Assembly: GCA_964017185.1 (NCBI GenBank) | Contig: OZ024876.1 | Coordinates: 18,736,226 to 18,800,225 of the forward strand | DNA: 64,000 nt | Direction of reading: 5' to 3' | Source: Rugalucina vietnamica | Lineage: Eukaryota > Mollusca > Bivalvia > Lucinida > Lucinidae | Shown: positions 45,040-58,523 of the stretch, one piece after another | How the letters are laid out: each line of letters begins with the position of its first letter | Numbering within the stretch: position 1 is the first letter of the stretch | Notes under the pieces: model-generated | Told to the model about the DNA's origin: nothing | Seen by the model: the letters and a program-made list of their open reading frames with translations, nothing else | Databases searched by the model: none | Made by a program: the position numbers and the translations under genes

Positions 45040-46080
45040 TACTCATCAAAAGAATTTTTGCACCATTTAGATTTTTTTCATATTTTTAAGTGACATTATA
45101 ACTGACAAATTTTAAACCTAGCTTTTTGAATTTGCACAGTCTGAAAGAGTTTGATAATGTGTGTGATAAGACCAAAAATTGTTGCGGAAACGATTTTAGG
45201 AAAAATTGAAAATTCCCATTTTCTGTATATGCTGAAAATTGGAAAATCGAAAAAATTCGACAAAAAATGCCACAGCATCAAGAACACATTTTTGTTTCCA
45301 AATTTACACACAAGAGCCCCAAAGCTAATGATTAAGCCTAAAAACAATTTGAAAAATCTCAAAATTTTAGTAAAAATTCATTTTTTGACAAAATTGCAAT
45401 TTTTGATAAAAAATGATAAATATTGGAAAAAGATGAGTAAAATCGAAATTCATTTCAATTTTGGATCACTATGAGATATTTTGACACCTAAACCTGCCGC
45501 CTGTTTTCTTTCTGTTAAAGGCAATCTCATGTCAAAGATGTTGCATGAGTACTTTTTTGATATGCAGCTTTTTAAAAATTCTGAATTTGGATGGGTTGAA
45601 AACCAGTACCTTCAATTAAACATTAATGGGTGCTGCATGCTGTGTTTGAAAGAAAAACAACCCATTTTATTGCAGAGATGAGTTACTAAGCTTTATTTTA
45701 GAATTTAACCAAAATCTCAAAAATCGTTATTTTTGGTCAAAAATAGTGTTTTTGTCCAAAAAAGTCAATTTTTAGTTTTTTGCTTTAAATGATTGCTTTC
45801 AGTATCTCGAATGAGGATGTGAAACGAATTCAGGTTTGGAAGCCCAGAAATAAAGATGTGGGCTTTTTGCTGCATCCCAAATTTTGGTGTTTTCAAAAAC
45901 ATGCATTTTTGCACATTTTTATTTTAATCTTTTTAAGAATAAATATTGATTTGCCATTCAGGAAGTCCAGCCCTTTAAGATGATATTAAGTTTTAAAAGT
46001 TTATTTGAAAAATATCTATACCAGACATTATTTTAAAATGAGAAAAATATTAACTGGTGCAAAACTTCTTTTGATGAGTA
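45040..46080 (+). mobile_element. TA-flanked TIR element T (mariner-like MITE), copy 1
   Basis: 1,041 bp, starting TACTCATCAAAAGAATTTTT and ending in the reverse complement AAACTTCTTTTGATGAGTA. The first ~28 bp of the termini match with one mismatch and weaker pairing extends to ~57 bp. It is inserted into the satellite word ACTATATAACAC with a duplicated TA, as Tc1/mariner elements do. Internal open frames (45151-45474, 45481-45681) match those of copy 2 in parts but no DDE transposase motif is visible, so it is probably non-autonomous. Confidence 0.82.
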
Positions 46081-46165
46081 TATAACACTAGGGGCCTTAT
46101 CAACAGGAGTGATTACTGACGATGACAGAGGCGTTGATATGTAGTTTCGTAGAACTATATAACAC

Positions 46166-46403
46166 CTGGACCCAGTTGTTCAAAGCATCGTTAGCTTAAC
46201 GATATCGTTAAGACATAAATTTGTTAAGCAAATATCAGCTAAAGTAACAAATACACTGTTATTTTTTGTTGAAAAAATGTGAGAATCCTTTGCAGTGCAT
46301 TTTTCAACAAAAAATAACAGTGTATTTGTAATATTCATGTTTGAAATTTAAAAAAAAAAAAAGTTAACTAACGACGTCGTTAGTTTTGAACAACTGGGCC
46401 CAG
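46166..46403. mobile_element. TIR element U in the satellite
   Basis: The outer termini CTGGACCCAGTTGTTCAAA and TTTGAACAACTGGGCCCAG are inverted, with GTTAGCTTAACGA and TTAACTAACGACG behind them. A second internal stem pairs ACACTGTTATTTTTTGTTGA with TCAACAAAAAATAACAGTGT. The GGGCCCAGTTGTTCAAA end is one I recall from miniature elements in several animals. Noncoding. Confidence 0.75.
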
Positions 46404-46420
46404 GTGTCTTATCAACAGGA

Positions 46421-46860
46421 GTGATTACCGGCGATGACAGACACGTTAGTATTGCTATATGAAACTTGGGCCTTATGAAAAGATATAACATGCGATGATA
46501 AAGTCGTTTATAATACAATTTGAGACTCGGGCTAATTCGCAGGAGTAGTCACGGGTAATGATAGGTTTTTTTTTCTCAGTATAATATAGCACTGGAACCT
46601 AATCAGCATGAGTAATTGCATGCGATGACAGGGCATTTCAACAGGAGTGATTACCGGCGATGACAGACACGTTAGTATTGCTATATGAAACTGGGGCCTT
46701 ATGAAAAGATATAACATGCGATGATAAAGGCGTTTATAATACAATTTGAGACTCGGGCTAATTCGCAGTAGTCACAGGTTGTTTTTTTTTTCAGTATAAT
46801 ATAGCACTGGAACCTAATCAGCATGAGTAATTGCATGCGATGACAGGGGCGTTTGTAGTA
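46421..46860 (+). repeat. Recent 226-bp duplication within the satellite
   Basis: GTGATTACCGGCGATGACAG and the following variants (CACGTTAGTATTGC, AAAAGATATAACATGCG, GAGACTCGGGCTAATTCGCA) occur at 46421 and again at 46647 with few differences. 226 bp is about 3.5 monomers, so the duplication is out of register with the monomer. Confidence 0.7.
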
Positions 46861-47235
46861 CATTATAGTATTGGGGCCTTATGAGCAGCAGTGATGACAT
46901 GTCACTATAGGGAGGATTGTAATTCTATATAACACTACGGCCTAATCAACAGAAGTGATAACAGGGGCTGATAGGGGCCTTTTAATAAAATATAACACTG
47001 GTGCCTTATCAAATGTGAGTAAAGGCGATCATAGTGGATTTTGTAATACAATATAAATTGGGAGCCTTATCAGCAGGGGTGATTTCAGACGATGATAGTA
47101 GCGTATGTAGTACAATATAACACGGAGCCTAATCAACAGGAGTCATTACAGGCAATGATATTGATATTTGTAGTACAATATAACACTAGTGCCTAATCAG
47201 CTGCAGTGATTACAGGACAAGATAGGGAGATTGTA

Positions 47236-47314
47236 GGAGGTTTGTTCCCCACCTTGGTTCTTGTAGTGGGATTTTTTTTCTGGTTGCGCCTTTTCCTTAT
47301 ACTCGTACCTTTTT
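47236..47314 (+). mobile_element. Family R tail insertion, HOR copy 1
   Basis: GAGGTTTGTTCCCCACC to CGTACCTTTTTG, a ~75-bp 3' end of family R, flanked by TTGTAG-like sequence on both sides. The 48.5- and 49.8-kb copies have the same junctions. Confidence 0.7.
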
Positions 47315-48487
47315 GTTGTACTTCATTACACTAGGCCCTAAACAACAGGAGTGATCAAAGGCGATGATACGCACATTTTATTACTAAATAACATTGGAAC
47401 CTTAACCGCAGGAGTGAATAAATAAGATAATATAGACGTTTGTGGTACAAACTTTGAGGGGGGTGGGGGCATAATTTGCAGGAGTAGTTACACGCGATGA
47501 TAGTGAGGTTTGTAGTACACGAAAGTATTGGGGCCTAATCAGGAGGACTGATTACAGGCGATGATAAAGGTGTTTGTAGTACAATGTTCCATTTGTGCCT
47601 AATCAACAGGAGTGATTACGGGCGATGAAAGTAGAGTTTGAAATATAATATAACACTGGGGCCTTATCAACAGGAGTGATTACTGGCGAGGAAAGGCACG
47701 CTTGTTTTGCTATACAAAACTTAGGCCTTATCAGCAGGAGTGAATGCAGGCGATTAAAAAGGCATGTATAGGGATCCTTGTAGCACTAAATAACACTAGG
47801 GGCCTAATTTACAGGTGTGAATACTGGCGATGACAGAGGCGTTGATATGTAGTTTTGTAGAACTATTTAACACTTGGGGTCTAACCAACAGGAGTGATTA
47901 ACGGCGATGAAAGACATGCTTGTAATGTTATATGAAACTGGGGCCTCATCAGTAATGATTACAGGCGATGATAGAGGCGTTTATAGTACAACTTTAGCCT
48001 GGGGCTAATTCGCAGGAGTAGTCACAGGTGATGATAGATGATTTTCAGTATAATATATCACCGGGACCTAATCAGCATGAGTGAATGCGTGTGATGACAG
48101 GTACGTTTGAAGTACATAATAACTTTTGGGCCTTATGAGCAGCAGTAATAACAGGTCACAATAGCGCGATGTAGTACTATGTAACACTTCGGCCTAATCA
48201 ACAGGAGTGATTACAGGGGCTGATAGGGGCGTTTTAATAAAATATAACACTGGGGCCTTATCAACAGGAGTGATTAAAGGCGAAGATAGTGGATTTTGTA
48301 ATACAAATTTGGGGCCTATCAACAGGTACGATTTCAGACGATGACAGGAGCGTTTGTGGTACAATATAACACTGGGGCCTAATCAACAGGTCATTACAGG
48401 CAATGATATGGGTATTTGTTGTACAATATAACAATTGTGCCTTATCAGCTGCAGAGATTACAGGTTACGATAGGGAAGTTTGTAGGA

Positions 48488-48574
48488 GGTTTGTTTCTCA
48501 CCTCGGTTTTTTGAGTAGGAATCTTTTTCGGATTTCGCCTTTTTCTGATCTTTGTCAACTTGTACCTTTTTGTA
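48488..48574 (+). mobile_element. Family R tail insertion, HOR copy 2
   Basis: GAGGTTTGTTTCTCACCTCG to ACTTGTACCTTTTTG. Left flank GTTTGTAG and right flank TTTGTAGTAC suggest a ~7-bp target duplication (TTTGTAG). Confidence 0.75.
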
Positions 48575-49817
48575 GTACTTCATAACACTAGGGCCTAATC
48601 AAAAGGAGTGATCAAGGTCGATGACAGGCATGTTTTATTAATAAATAGCACTGGAAAATTGTCAGCAGGAGCGATTACATATGATAGTAGAGGTGTTTGT
48701 GGTACAAAACGTAGTTACATGCGATGATTGTGAGGTTTGTAGTACAATAAAGCATTAGGGCCTAATGAGGAGGACTGTTTACAGGCGACGATATGGGCGT
48801 TTGTAGTACAATTTTCATTTGTCGCCTAATCAACAGGAGTGATTGAATGCGATGAAAGTAGCTTTTGTAATACAATTTAACACCGGGGCCTTATCAACAG
48901 GAGTGATTTCAGGCGAGGAAAGCCACGCTCGTATTGCTATATAAAACTAAGGCCTTACACGCAGGGCAGAAGTGATTACAGGCGATTAAAAAGGCATTTA
49001 TAGGGAGTTTTATAGAACTATACAACAATATGGCCGCATCAACAGGAGTGATTACTGGCGATGAAAGAGGTGTTGATATGTATTTTTGTACAGGCGAGGA
49101 AAGGCACGCTTGTATTGCGTTATAAAACTTAGGCCTTATTCGCAGGGCAGGTACGATTACAGGCGATTAAAAAGGCATTTATAGGGAGTTTTGTAGATCT
49201 ATATAACACCAGGGGTCTAATCAGCAGGAGTGATTACCGGCGATGACAGACACGCTTGTATTGATATATGAAACTGGGGCCTTATTAGCAGTGATTACAG
49301 ACGATATTAGAGGCGTTTATAGTTCAACTTAAGGTTGGGGCTAATTCGCAGGAGTAGTCACAGGTGGGGTTTTTAGTAAAATATAACACTGGGACCTAAT
49401 CAGCATGGGTAATTGCATGCGATGACTGGGGCGTTTGTAGTACATACAGTTTTGGGACCTTATGAGCAGCTGTAATGACAGGTTAGTATAGGGAGGATTG
49501 TAGTACTACATAACACTACGGCATAATCAACAAGAGTGATTATAGGGGCTGATAAGGGCGCTTAAATAAAAGACTGGGCCCTAATCACCAGGAGTGATTA
49601 AAGGCGAAGGTAGTGGATTTGTAATACAATCTAAATTTTGGGCCTTATCAGCAGGCGTGATTTCATACGATGATAGCAGAGTATGAAGTAAATATAACAC
49701 TAGTGCCTAATCAACAGGAGTCATTACAGGCAATAATATGGGTAGTTTTATTTCAATATAACACTAATGCCTTATCAGCTGCAGTGATTACAGGTTAAGG
49801 TTCTAGGGAGGTTTGTA

Positions 49818-49904
49818 GGAGGTTTGTTTCCAACCTCAATTTTTGGAGTGGGAATCTTTTTTCTGATTGCGCATTTTCATGATCTATGCCTACTTGTACC
49901 TTTT
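49818..49904 (+). mobile_element. Family R tail insertion, HOR copy 3
   Basis: GAGGTTTGTTTCCAACCTCA to ACTTGTACCTTTTTATAG, with the same junctions as the two previous copies. Steps between copies are about 1.25 and 1.33 kb, so the insertion was amplified with the satellite. Confidence 0.75.
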
Positions 49905-50456
49905 TATAGTACTTCATAACACTAGTGCCTAATCATCAAGAGTGATCATAGGCGAAAACAGGCACGTTGTATTACTACATTACACTGAGACCTTATCAGC
50001 AGGAATGATTACATAAGAAAATAAAGACGTTTGTGGTACAAAACGTGACGGGGGTACAATTTGCAGGAGTGCATATAGTTACTGGCGATGATAGTGACGT
50101 TCGAAGAACAATAAAACATTGGAGCCTAATCAGGAGGAGTGATTACAGGGGATGATAGGGGCGTTGTTTGTACAATATTACTATTGGGCTTTATCAGAAG
50201 GATTGATTACAGGTGATGAAAGTAGCGTTTGTAATTCAATATTACTCTGGAGCCTATCAACAGGTGTGCTTTAATGCGATGAAAGATGTGTTTATATGAA
50301 GTTTTTAGAATTGTTTTAGCAACACTACTACCTAATCAACAGGAGTGATTACGGGCGCTGATATGGGGCGTTTAATAAAATATAACACGGGAGCCTTTTC
50401 AGCAGCGGAAATTACAGGACACTATAGAAAGATTGTAGTACTATATAACACTACAT

Positions 50457-50525
50457 ACCAATACAACCGTGCCTTTCCTCGCCTGTAATCACTCCTGTTG
50501 ATAAGGCCCCAGTGTTATATTGTAT
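50457..50525 (-). repeat. Single inverted satellite monomer
   Basis: CGCCTGTAATCACTCCTGTT and GATAAGGCCCCAGTGTTATA run on the minus strand while both neighbours run forward. The block is about one monomer long. Confidence 0.8.
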
Positions 50526-51570
50526 TAAAAAAGCCTAATCAGAAAGATTGAATACAGGCAATGAACGTAGCGTTTGTAATTCAATATAACTCTGGAGCCT
50601 ATCAACAGGAGTACTTTAATGCGAAGAAAGATGTGTTTATATGAAGTTTATTTAGAAATATGTAACACAACGACCTAATGAACAGAGATGATTTCAGGCG
50701 CTTATATGTGCATTTAATTAAAGTATTACATTGGAGCCTTATCAGCATGAGTGATTTAAGGCGAAGATAGTGGATTTTGTCGTACAATACAGATTTTGGG
50801 CCTAATCAGCAGGGGTCATTAAGGCAATTATATGGGTATTTGTAGTACAGTATAACACTAATGCCTTATCAGCAGCAGTGATAACATGTCAGGGTAGGGG
50901 CGTTTGTAGTACAATATTACTTTTGGGCCTAATCAGCAGAAGAGATTACAGGCGATGAAAGTAGCCTTTGTAATACAATATAACACCGGTGCCTTATTAC
51001 AAAAGTAATTATAGGCGAGGCAAGGCACGCTTGATTTGCTATATAAAACTGGCGACTTTTCAGCAAGAGTGATTACATGCGATGATAGAGGCGTTTATAG
51101 GGAGTATTGTAGAACTATTTAAGACTAGGGGCCTAATCAACAGGAGTGTTTACAGGCGACTACAAAGGCGTTGATATGTAGTTTGAAGAACTTAGTAACA
51201 CTTGGGGCCTAATCAATAGGAGTGTTTACAGGCGATGACAGACACGCTTGTATAGCTATACGAAACTGGGGTCTTATCAGCAGGAGTGATTACAGTCTAT
51301 GATAGAGGCGTTTATAGTGCAACTGGATACTTGGGCTAATTCGCAGGAGTAGTTACAGGTGATGATGGGGGTTTCGGAGCAATGTAACACTGGGACCTAA
51401 TCAGCAGGAGTAATAACATGCGATGACAGGGACGTTTGTAGTACATTGTAACTTTGGGGCCTTATCAGCAGCAGTAATGACAGGTCACTTTCGGGAGTTT
51501 TGTTGAATTATATGACAATGACACTACGGCCTAATCAACAGGAGTGATTACAGGTGCTGCTAGGGGCCTT

Positions 51571-51597
51571 TTAATAATAATAATAATAATAATAAAC
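51571..51597. repeat. AAT microsatellite in the satellite
   Basis: Expansion of the AATAAAATATAAC part of a monomer into about eight AAT units. Confidence 0.75.
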
Positions 51598-54500
51598 ACT
51601 AGGGTCTTATCAACTGGAGTGATTAAAAGAGAATATAGTGGATTTTGTAGAACAATATAAATTTGGGGCCTTATCAGCAGGGGTGATTTAAGACGATGAC
51701 AGTGAGCGTATTTAGTACAATATAACACGGGGGCCTAATGAACAGTAGTCATAACAGGCAATGGTATGGGTTTTAGTAGTACAATGCAACGCTAGTGCCT
51801 AATCAACTGCAGTGATTACAGGTTACGATAAAGAGCTTTGAAGTACTACATAACACTAGGACCTTATCAACAGGAGTGATAACAGGCGATGATATGTACG
51901 TTTTTAACTATATCACACTGGGACCTTTTTAGCATGAGTGATTACAGAAGATAATAAAGGCGTTTGATGTACAAAATATGACGTGGGCATAGTTTGCAGG
52001 AGTAACAACATGCGACAAGTGACGTTTGTAGTACAAGAAAAGCATTGGGGTCTAATCAGAATGAGTGATAACAGGCGATGATAGGGGCGTTTGTAGTAAA
52101 ATATTCATTTGGGGGCTAATCAGCAAGAGTGATTACAGGCTACGAAAGTAGCATTTGCAGTACCATGTTACACTGAGGTGTAATCAGCAGGAGTAATTAC
52201 ATGCAATTACAGGCAGACCTGCATTGCTTTGTAAAACTGGGGCCTTATCAACAGGAGTGATAAAAGGCGAATATAGTCGATTTTGTAGTACAATATAAAT
52301 GCATGGCCTTATCAGTAGGTGTTATTTCAGACGATGGTAAGAGCGTTTGAAGTATAATATCACATTTGGGCCTAATGAATAGGAGTTTTTACGTGCAATG
52401 ATATGGGTATTTGTAGTACAATATAACAGTAGTGACTAATCAGCAGCAGTGATTTCAGGTGATGATAGGGAGGTTTGTATTACTACACACCACAAGGGCC
52501 TTATCAACAGGAGTGATTACCGGCATGACAGTCACGTTGTATTACTAAATAACACTGGGACCTGATGAGCAGGAGTGATTACAGAATATAATAGAAGCGT
52601 TCGTTGTACGAAAATAAAGGGACATACACGCGATGATAGTGACGTTTGTAGTACAATAAAGCATTGGGGCTTTATTAGGAGTAGTGATTATAGGCGATGG
52701 CATGGGCGTTTGTAGTACAATGTTACTTTGGGGCCTAATCAGCAGGAGTGATTACAGGCGATGAAAGTAGCGTTTATAATACAATATAACACTTGGGCTT
52801 TATCAACCAGAGTTATTACAGGCTAGGCAAGGCACGCTTGTATTGCTATATAAAACTGTCGTCTTTTCAGCAAGAGTGACTACAGGCGATCAAAGAGGCA
52901 TTTATACGGAGTTTTGTAGAAGTATATAACACAAGGGGTCTAATCAACTAGAAGTGATCACATGCGATGGCAGGTACGCTTGTATTGGTATATGATAACT
53001 TGGGGCCGTATCATCAGGAGTAATTACATGCAATGATAGAGGCATTAAAAGTACAACTGGAGACTGGGGATAATTCGCAGGAGTAGTTACAGGTGATGAT
53101 AGGGAGTTTTACCTGCCATGATGACAGGGACGATTGTAGTATATTATAACTTTGATGCTTAATCAGCAGCAGTAATGGCAGGCCACTATAGGGAGAATTA
53201 TAGTTCTATATGACACAAAGGCCTAATCAACAGAAGTGATTACAGGGGCTGATAGGGGCGTTTTAATAAAAATATAACACTGGGCCTTATCAAAAGGTGT
53301 GATTAAAGGCGAAGATACTTGATTTTGTAGTACAATTTAAATTTAGTGCCTAATCAGCAGGGGTGATTTCAGACGATGATAGGAGTGTATGTTGTACAAT
53401 ATAACACTGGGGCCTGATGAACAGTAGTCATAACAGGCAATGTAATACAATGTAAAGCTAGTGCCTAATTAGCTGCAGTGATTACAGGTCATGATAGGGG
53501 GGTTTGTGTTACTACGTAACGCCAGGGCCTAATCAACAGGAGTGATAAAAGGCCACGACAGGTACGTTTCAATACTGTCTAACGCTTGGACTTTATCAGC
53601 AGGAGTGAATACAGAAGATAAAAGAGTAGTTTGTGGTACAAAGTATGACGGGGGCATAATTTGCAGGTGTGGTTACATGCGATGACAGTGACGTTTGTAG
53701 TACAATAAAGCATTGAATCCTTATCAGGAGGAGTGATTACAGGCGATAATAGGGGCGTTAAAGTGCAATATTACTTTAAGGCATGAGTGACTACATGCCT
53801 TGGAAGTATTTTTAAACAATATTACACTGGAGCCCTATCAACAGGAGTGATTACAGGCAATGATAAGGGCATTTACAGGACAATTTAACTGTAGTGCCTA
53901 ATCAGCAGGAGTGATAAGATGTCACGACAAGAAGATACGTAGTACTACATAACACTAGGCCTAATTAACAGGAGTGATTACAGCTGACGACAGGCAGGTT
54001 TGTATTACTATATGGCACTGGAACCTTATCAGCAGGAATGATAACAGGCATTTGTGGTACAAAATATCTCGGTTGCATACTTTCCAGTAGTAGATACAGG
54101 CGATGCAGTACATTATAACCTTCGGATCTTATCAGCAACAATAATGATATGTTACGATAGGGAGGATTGTAGAAAATATGACACAACGGCCTAATCAACA
54201 GAAGTGAATACACGCGATGATAGGGGCGTTTTAGTACAATATATCACTGGGGCTTTATCAACAGGAGTGATTAAAGGCGAAGATAGAACTTTTTATAGTA
54301 CAAAATAGGTTTGGGGCATAATCAGCAGGGGTGCTTTCAGACGATTATAGTAGCGTTTGAATAACAATGTATCACTGGGGCCTTATCAACATGACTGATT
54401 ACAGGCAATGGTATTGGTATTTGTGGTAATATTTTTCACTAGGACCTAATCAACAGGAGGAGTGATTACAGGCGATGACAAGCACGTTCTATTACTATAT

Positions 54501-57500
54501 AACACTGGGACCTTATCAGCAGGAGTGACTGCAAAAGATAATAGAGGTGTTTGTTGTACAAAATACGACGGGGGCTTAATTTGTAGGAGTAGTTACATGC
54601 GATGAAAGTGATATTTGTAGTACCATAACGCATTCGGGCCTAATCAGGAGGAGTTATTACAGGCGATGATAGGGGCGTTTATACTACAATATTTCTTTGG
54701 GGCCTAATCAGCGGGAGTGATTACAGGCGATGAAAGTAGCCTTTGTAATAAAATATAACAAGAGTGATTACATGCGACTCAAGGCACGCTTGTAATGCTT
54801 TGTGAAATTGGCGACTTTACAGCAGGAGTGATTACATGCGATGAAAGAGGCGTTAATTTGGAGTTTTGTTTAACTATATAACACTAGGGGCCTAATCAAC
54901 AGGGAGTGAATACAGGCAATGATTGAGGCGTTAATATGTAGTTTTGTAAAGCTATATAACATTAGGGGCCTCAACAACAGGAGTGATTACAGGTGATGAC
55001 AGGAACGCTTGTCTTGCTATATGAAACTGGGGCCTTATCAGCAGGAGTGATTATAGGCGATTATAGAGGCATTTTTAATCTAAAGACTAAAGACTGGGGC
55101 TTATTCGCAGTTGTAGTCACACGTGATGATAGTTTTTTTTAATATAATAAAACACCTGGCCCTTATCAGCAGGAGCGATTACATGCGATGACAGGGACGT
55201 TTGTAATACATTATATCTTTGGGGCCTTATCAGCAGCAGTAATGACCAATCACTATATGGAGGATTGTAGTACTATATAATATTAGGGCCTAATCAACAG
55301 GAGTGATTACAGGTGTTGATAGGGGCGTTTTCATAAAATATAACGCTGGGGCCTTATCATTAAAAGTTATTATAGGCGAAAATAGTGGATTTCGCAGTAC
55401 AATATAGATTTGGGGCCTATTCAGCAGAAGTGATTACAGGCGATGATAGGGACGTATTTAGTTCAATATTATTTTGGGGTCTAATCAGCAGGATGTGACT
55501 ACATGCGATGAAAGAAGCGTTTGTAAATAAATATAACACTGCAGATTTATCAACTGGAATGATTACAGGCAATGTTATGGGCATTTATAGTAAAAATTAA
55601 CTCTAGTGCCTAATCAGCAGGAGGGATGACAGGTCACGAAAGGGAGGTACGTATTACTACATAACACTAGGCCTAAGAAGCAGGAGTGATTACAGGCGAC
55701 GATATGCACGTTTGTATAGCAATAGAACACTGGGGCTTTATCAACATGACTGATTACTGGCAATGATATGGGTATTTGTAGTAATAGGGCATTACCAACA
55801 GCAGGAGTGATTAAAGGCGATGAAAAGCACGTTCTATTAAAATATAACACTGGGACCTTATCAGCAGGAGTGACTGCAGAAGATAATAGAGGCGTTTGTT
55901 GTACAAAATATGACGGGATGAAATTTACATGCGATGTAAGTGACGTTTGTAGTACAATTACGCATTCGGGCCTACTCAGCAGGAGTGATTACAGGCGATG
56001 AAAGCAGCGTTTGTAATAAAATTTAATACCGGAGCCTTATCAACAAGAGTGATAACAGGCGACTCAAGGCACGCTTGTATTGCTATGTAAAACTTTAGAG
56101 ATTACTGGTGAAGACAGGTACGCTTGTCTTGCTATATGAAACTGGGGCCTTATCAGCAGGAGTGATTACGGGCGATTATAGAAGCATCTATAGTACAACT
56201 AAAGACTTGGGCTAATTCGCTGTAATAGTCACACGTGATGATAGTGGATTAGTATAATAAAACAGCGATTACATGCGATGACAGGGACGTTTGTAATACA
56301 TTATATCTTTGGGGCCTTATCAGCAGCAGTCATGACAGGTCACTATATGGAGGATTGTAGTACTATATAACACTATGGCCTAATCAACAGGAGTCATTAC
56401 AGGTGTTAATAGGGGCGTTTACATAAATATAACACTTCGGCTTATTAACAGGAGCGATTAGAGGCGACAATAGTGAATTTTGTAGTACAATATAAATTTG
56501 GGGCCTATTCAGCAGGGGTTATTTCAGACGATGATAGGAGCGTTTGTAGTACAATATTACACTGGGACCTAATCAACATGAGTCATTAAAGGCAATGATT
56601 TTGGTATTTGTATTAAAATATGACAGTAAAGCCTAATCAGCAGCAGTGATTACAGGTCATTAGGTTTGTAGTACTACATAACACCAGGGCCTAATCAACA
56701 GGAGTGATAACAGGCGATGACAGGTACGTTTTCATACTATATAACACTGGGTCCTTATCTGCAGGAGTGAGTACAATAGATAATAGAAATGTACAAGAGG
56801 GCAAAGATCAGGAGAGAGGCGTTTTTGTGACGTTTGTAGTACAATAAGGTATTGGGGCCTAATCAGTAGGAGTGATTACAGGCGATGATAGGGACGCATA
56901 TAGTTCAGTATTACTTTTTGGCCTTATTAGCAGGATGTGACTACATGCGTTGAAAGAAGCGTTTATAAATAAATATAACTCTGCAGATGTATCAGCAGAA
57001 CTGATTACTGGCAATGATATGGGCATTTGTAGTACATTTTAACTCTATTGCCTAATCAGCAGAAGTGATAACAGGTCACGAAAGGGAGGTACGTAGTACT
57101 ACATAAGACTAGGACTAATCAACAGGAGTGATTACATGCGTCGATAGGCACGTTTGTATAACAATATTTCACTGGGCCTTATCAACAGGAGTGATTACAG
57201 GCAATGATATGGGTATTTGTAGTAATATATTTCACTAGGGCCTAATCAACAGCAGGAGTGATTACAGACGATGACAAGCACGTTCTATTACTATTATAAC
57301 ACTGTAACATTATCAGCAGGAGTGACTGCAGAAGATAATAGAGGCGTTTGTTGTACAAAATATGACCGGGGTATAATTTGCAGGAGTAGTTACATGCGAT
57401 GAAAGTGACGTTTGAGTACAATAACGCATTCGGGCTTAATCAGGAGGAGTTTTTACAGGCGATGATAGGGGCGTTTGAAGTACAAAATTCTTTTGGGGCC

Positions 57501-58178
57501 TTATCAGCAGGAATGATTACAGGCGATAAAAGCAGCGTTTGTAATAAAATTTTACACCGGGGCCTTATCAACAAGAGTGATTACAGGCGACTCAAGGCAC
57601 GCTAGAATTGCTATGTAAAATTGGCGCCTTTACAGCAGGAGTGACGAGGCGTTAATAGGGAGTTTTGTTTAACTATATAACACTAGGGGCCTAATTAACA
57701 GGAATAATTACAGGCAATGACAGAGGCGTTATCATGTAGTTTTGTAGAACTATATAGCATTAGGGGCCTTATCAACAGGAGTGATTACAGGTGATGACCG
57801 GTACGCTTGTCTTGCTATATGAAACTGGGGCCTTATCAGCAGGAGTGATTACAGGCAATTATAGAGGCATTTATAGTACAACTAAAGACTGGGGCTAATT
57901 CGCAGTAGTAGTCACACGTGATGATAGGGGGTTTTCAGTATGATATAACACTGGGACCTTATCAGCAGGAGCGATTACATGCGATGACAGGGACGTTTGT
58001 AATACATAATAACTTTGGAGCCTTATCAGCAGCAGTAATGACAGGTCACTATGGAGGATTGTAGTACTATGTAACACTATGGCCTAATCAACAGGAGTGA
58101 TTACAGTTGTTGATAGGGCGGTTTTCATAAATATAACACTGTGGCCTTATCAACAGGAGCGATTAGAGGCGAAAATAG

Positions 58179-58523
58179 TTGCGGCCCTAAAAAATCTCCC
58201 CGTACATCATCCATAGTGCAGGTTATATTTCCTTTTGTTCCTTTGAGATCAGCGAGGATTTTCTGAGAAATCAGAAATTTATTATCGGTTTAGATTCATT
58301 TTCTTACTAATGTTTAATATATTTGGTCCCATTTGGAAATATACTAGTCTTTGTATCGACTACCATGTTGAAAGATGCAAAATTTCAGTAATTCTCTTTG
58401 GCTCCATGTTGCCAAATCTAAAGGGTCACTGCCGAGACTTTAATAGTCGAAACCGAGGTATGGTCCATGCCCTTTCTCATTAATATGTTCGCTGCTCTTA
58501 AAGGATCTCAGTTTTAATTTTTA
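58179..58523. mobile_element. Unidentified 345-bp insertion in the satellite
   Basis: The satellite is interrupted between GGCGAAAATAGT and TTTGTAGTACAATATAAA. Removing 345 bp restores the 1,670-bp higher-order step, so this is a discrete insertion. The content is unlike any other repeat here (AATCTCCCCGTACATCATCC, CACTGCCGAGACTTTAATAG, GAAACCGAGGTATGG). No clear TIR, tRNA boxes or open frame was found. Confidence 0.6.

Noticed and set aside
45096-45474. Transposase gene in element T
   Set aside because: Overlapping frames exist on both strands in AT-rich DNA, none with a recognisable DDE or helix-turn-helix motif.
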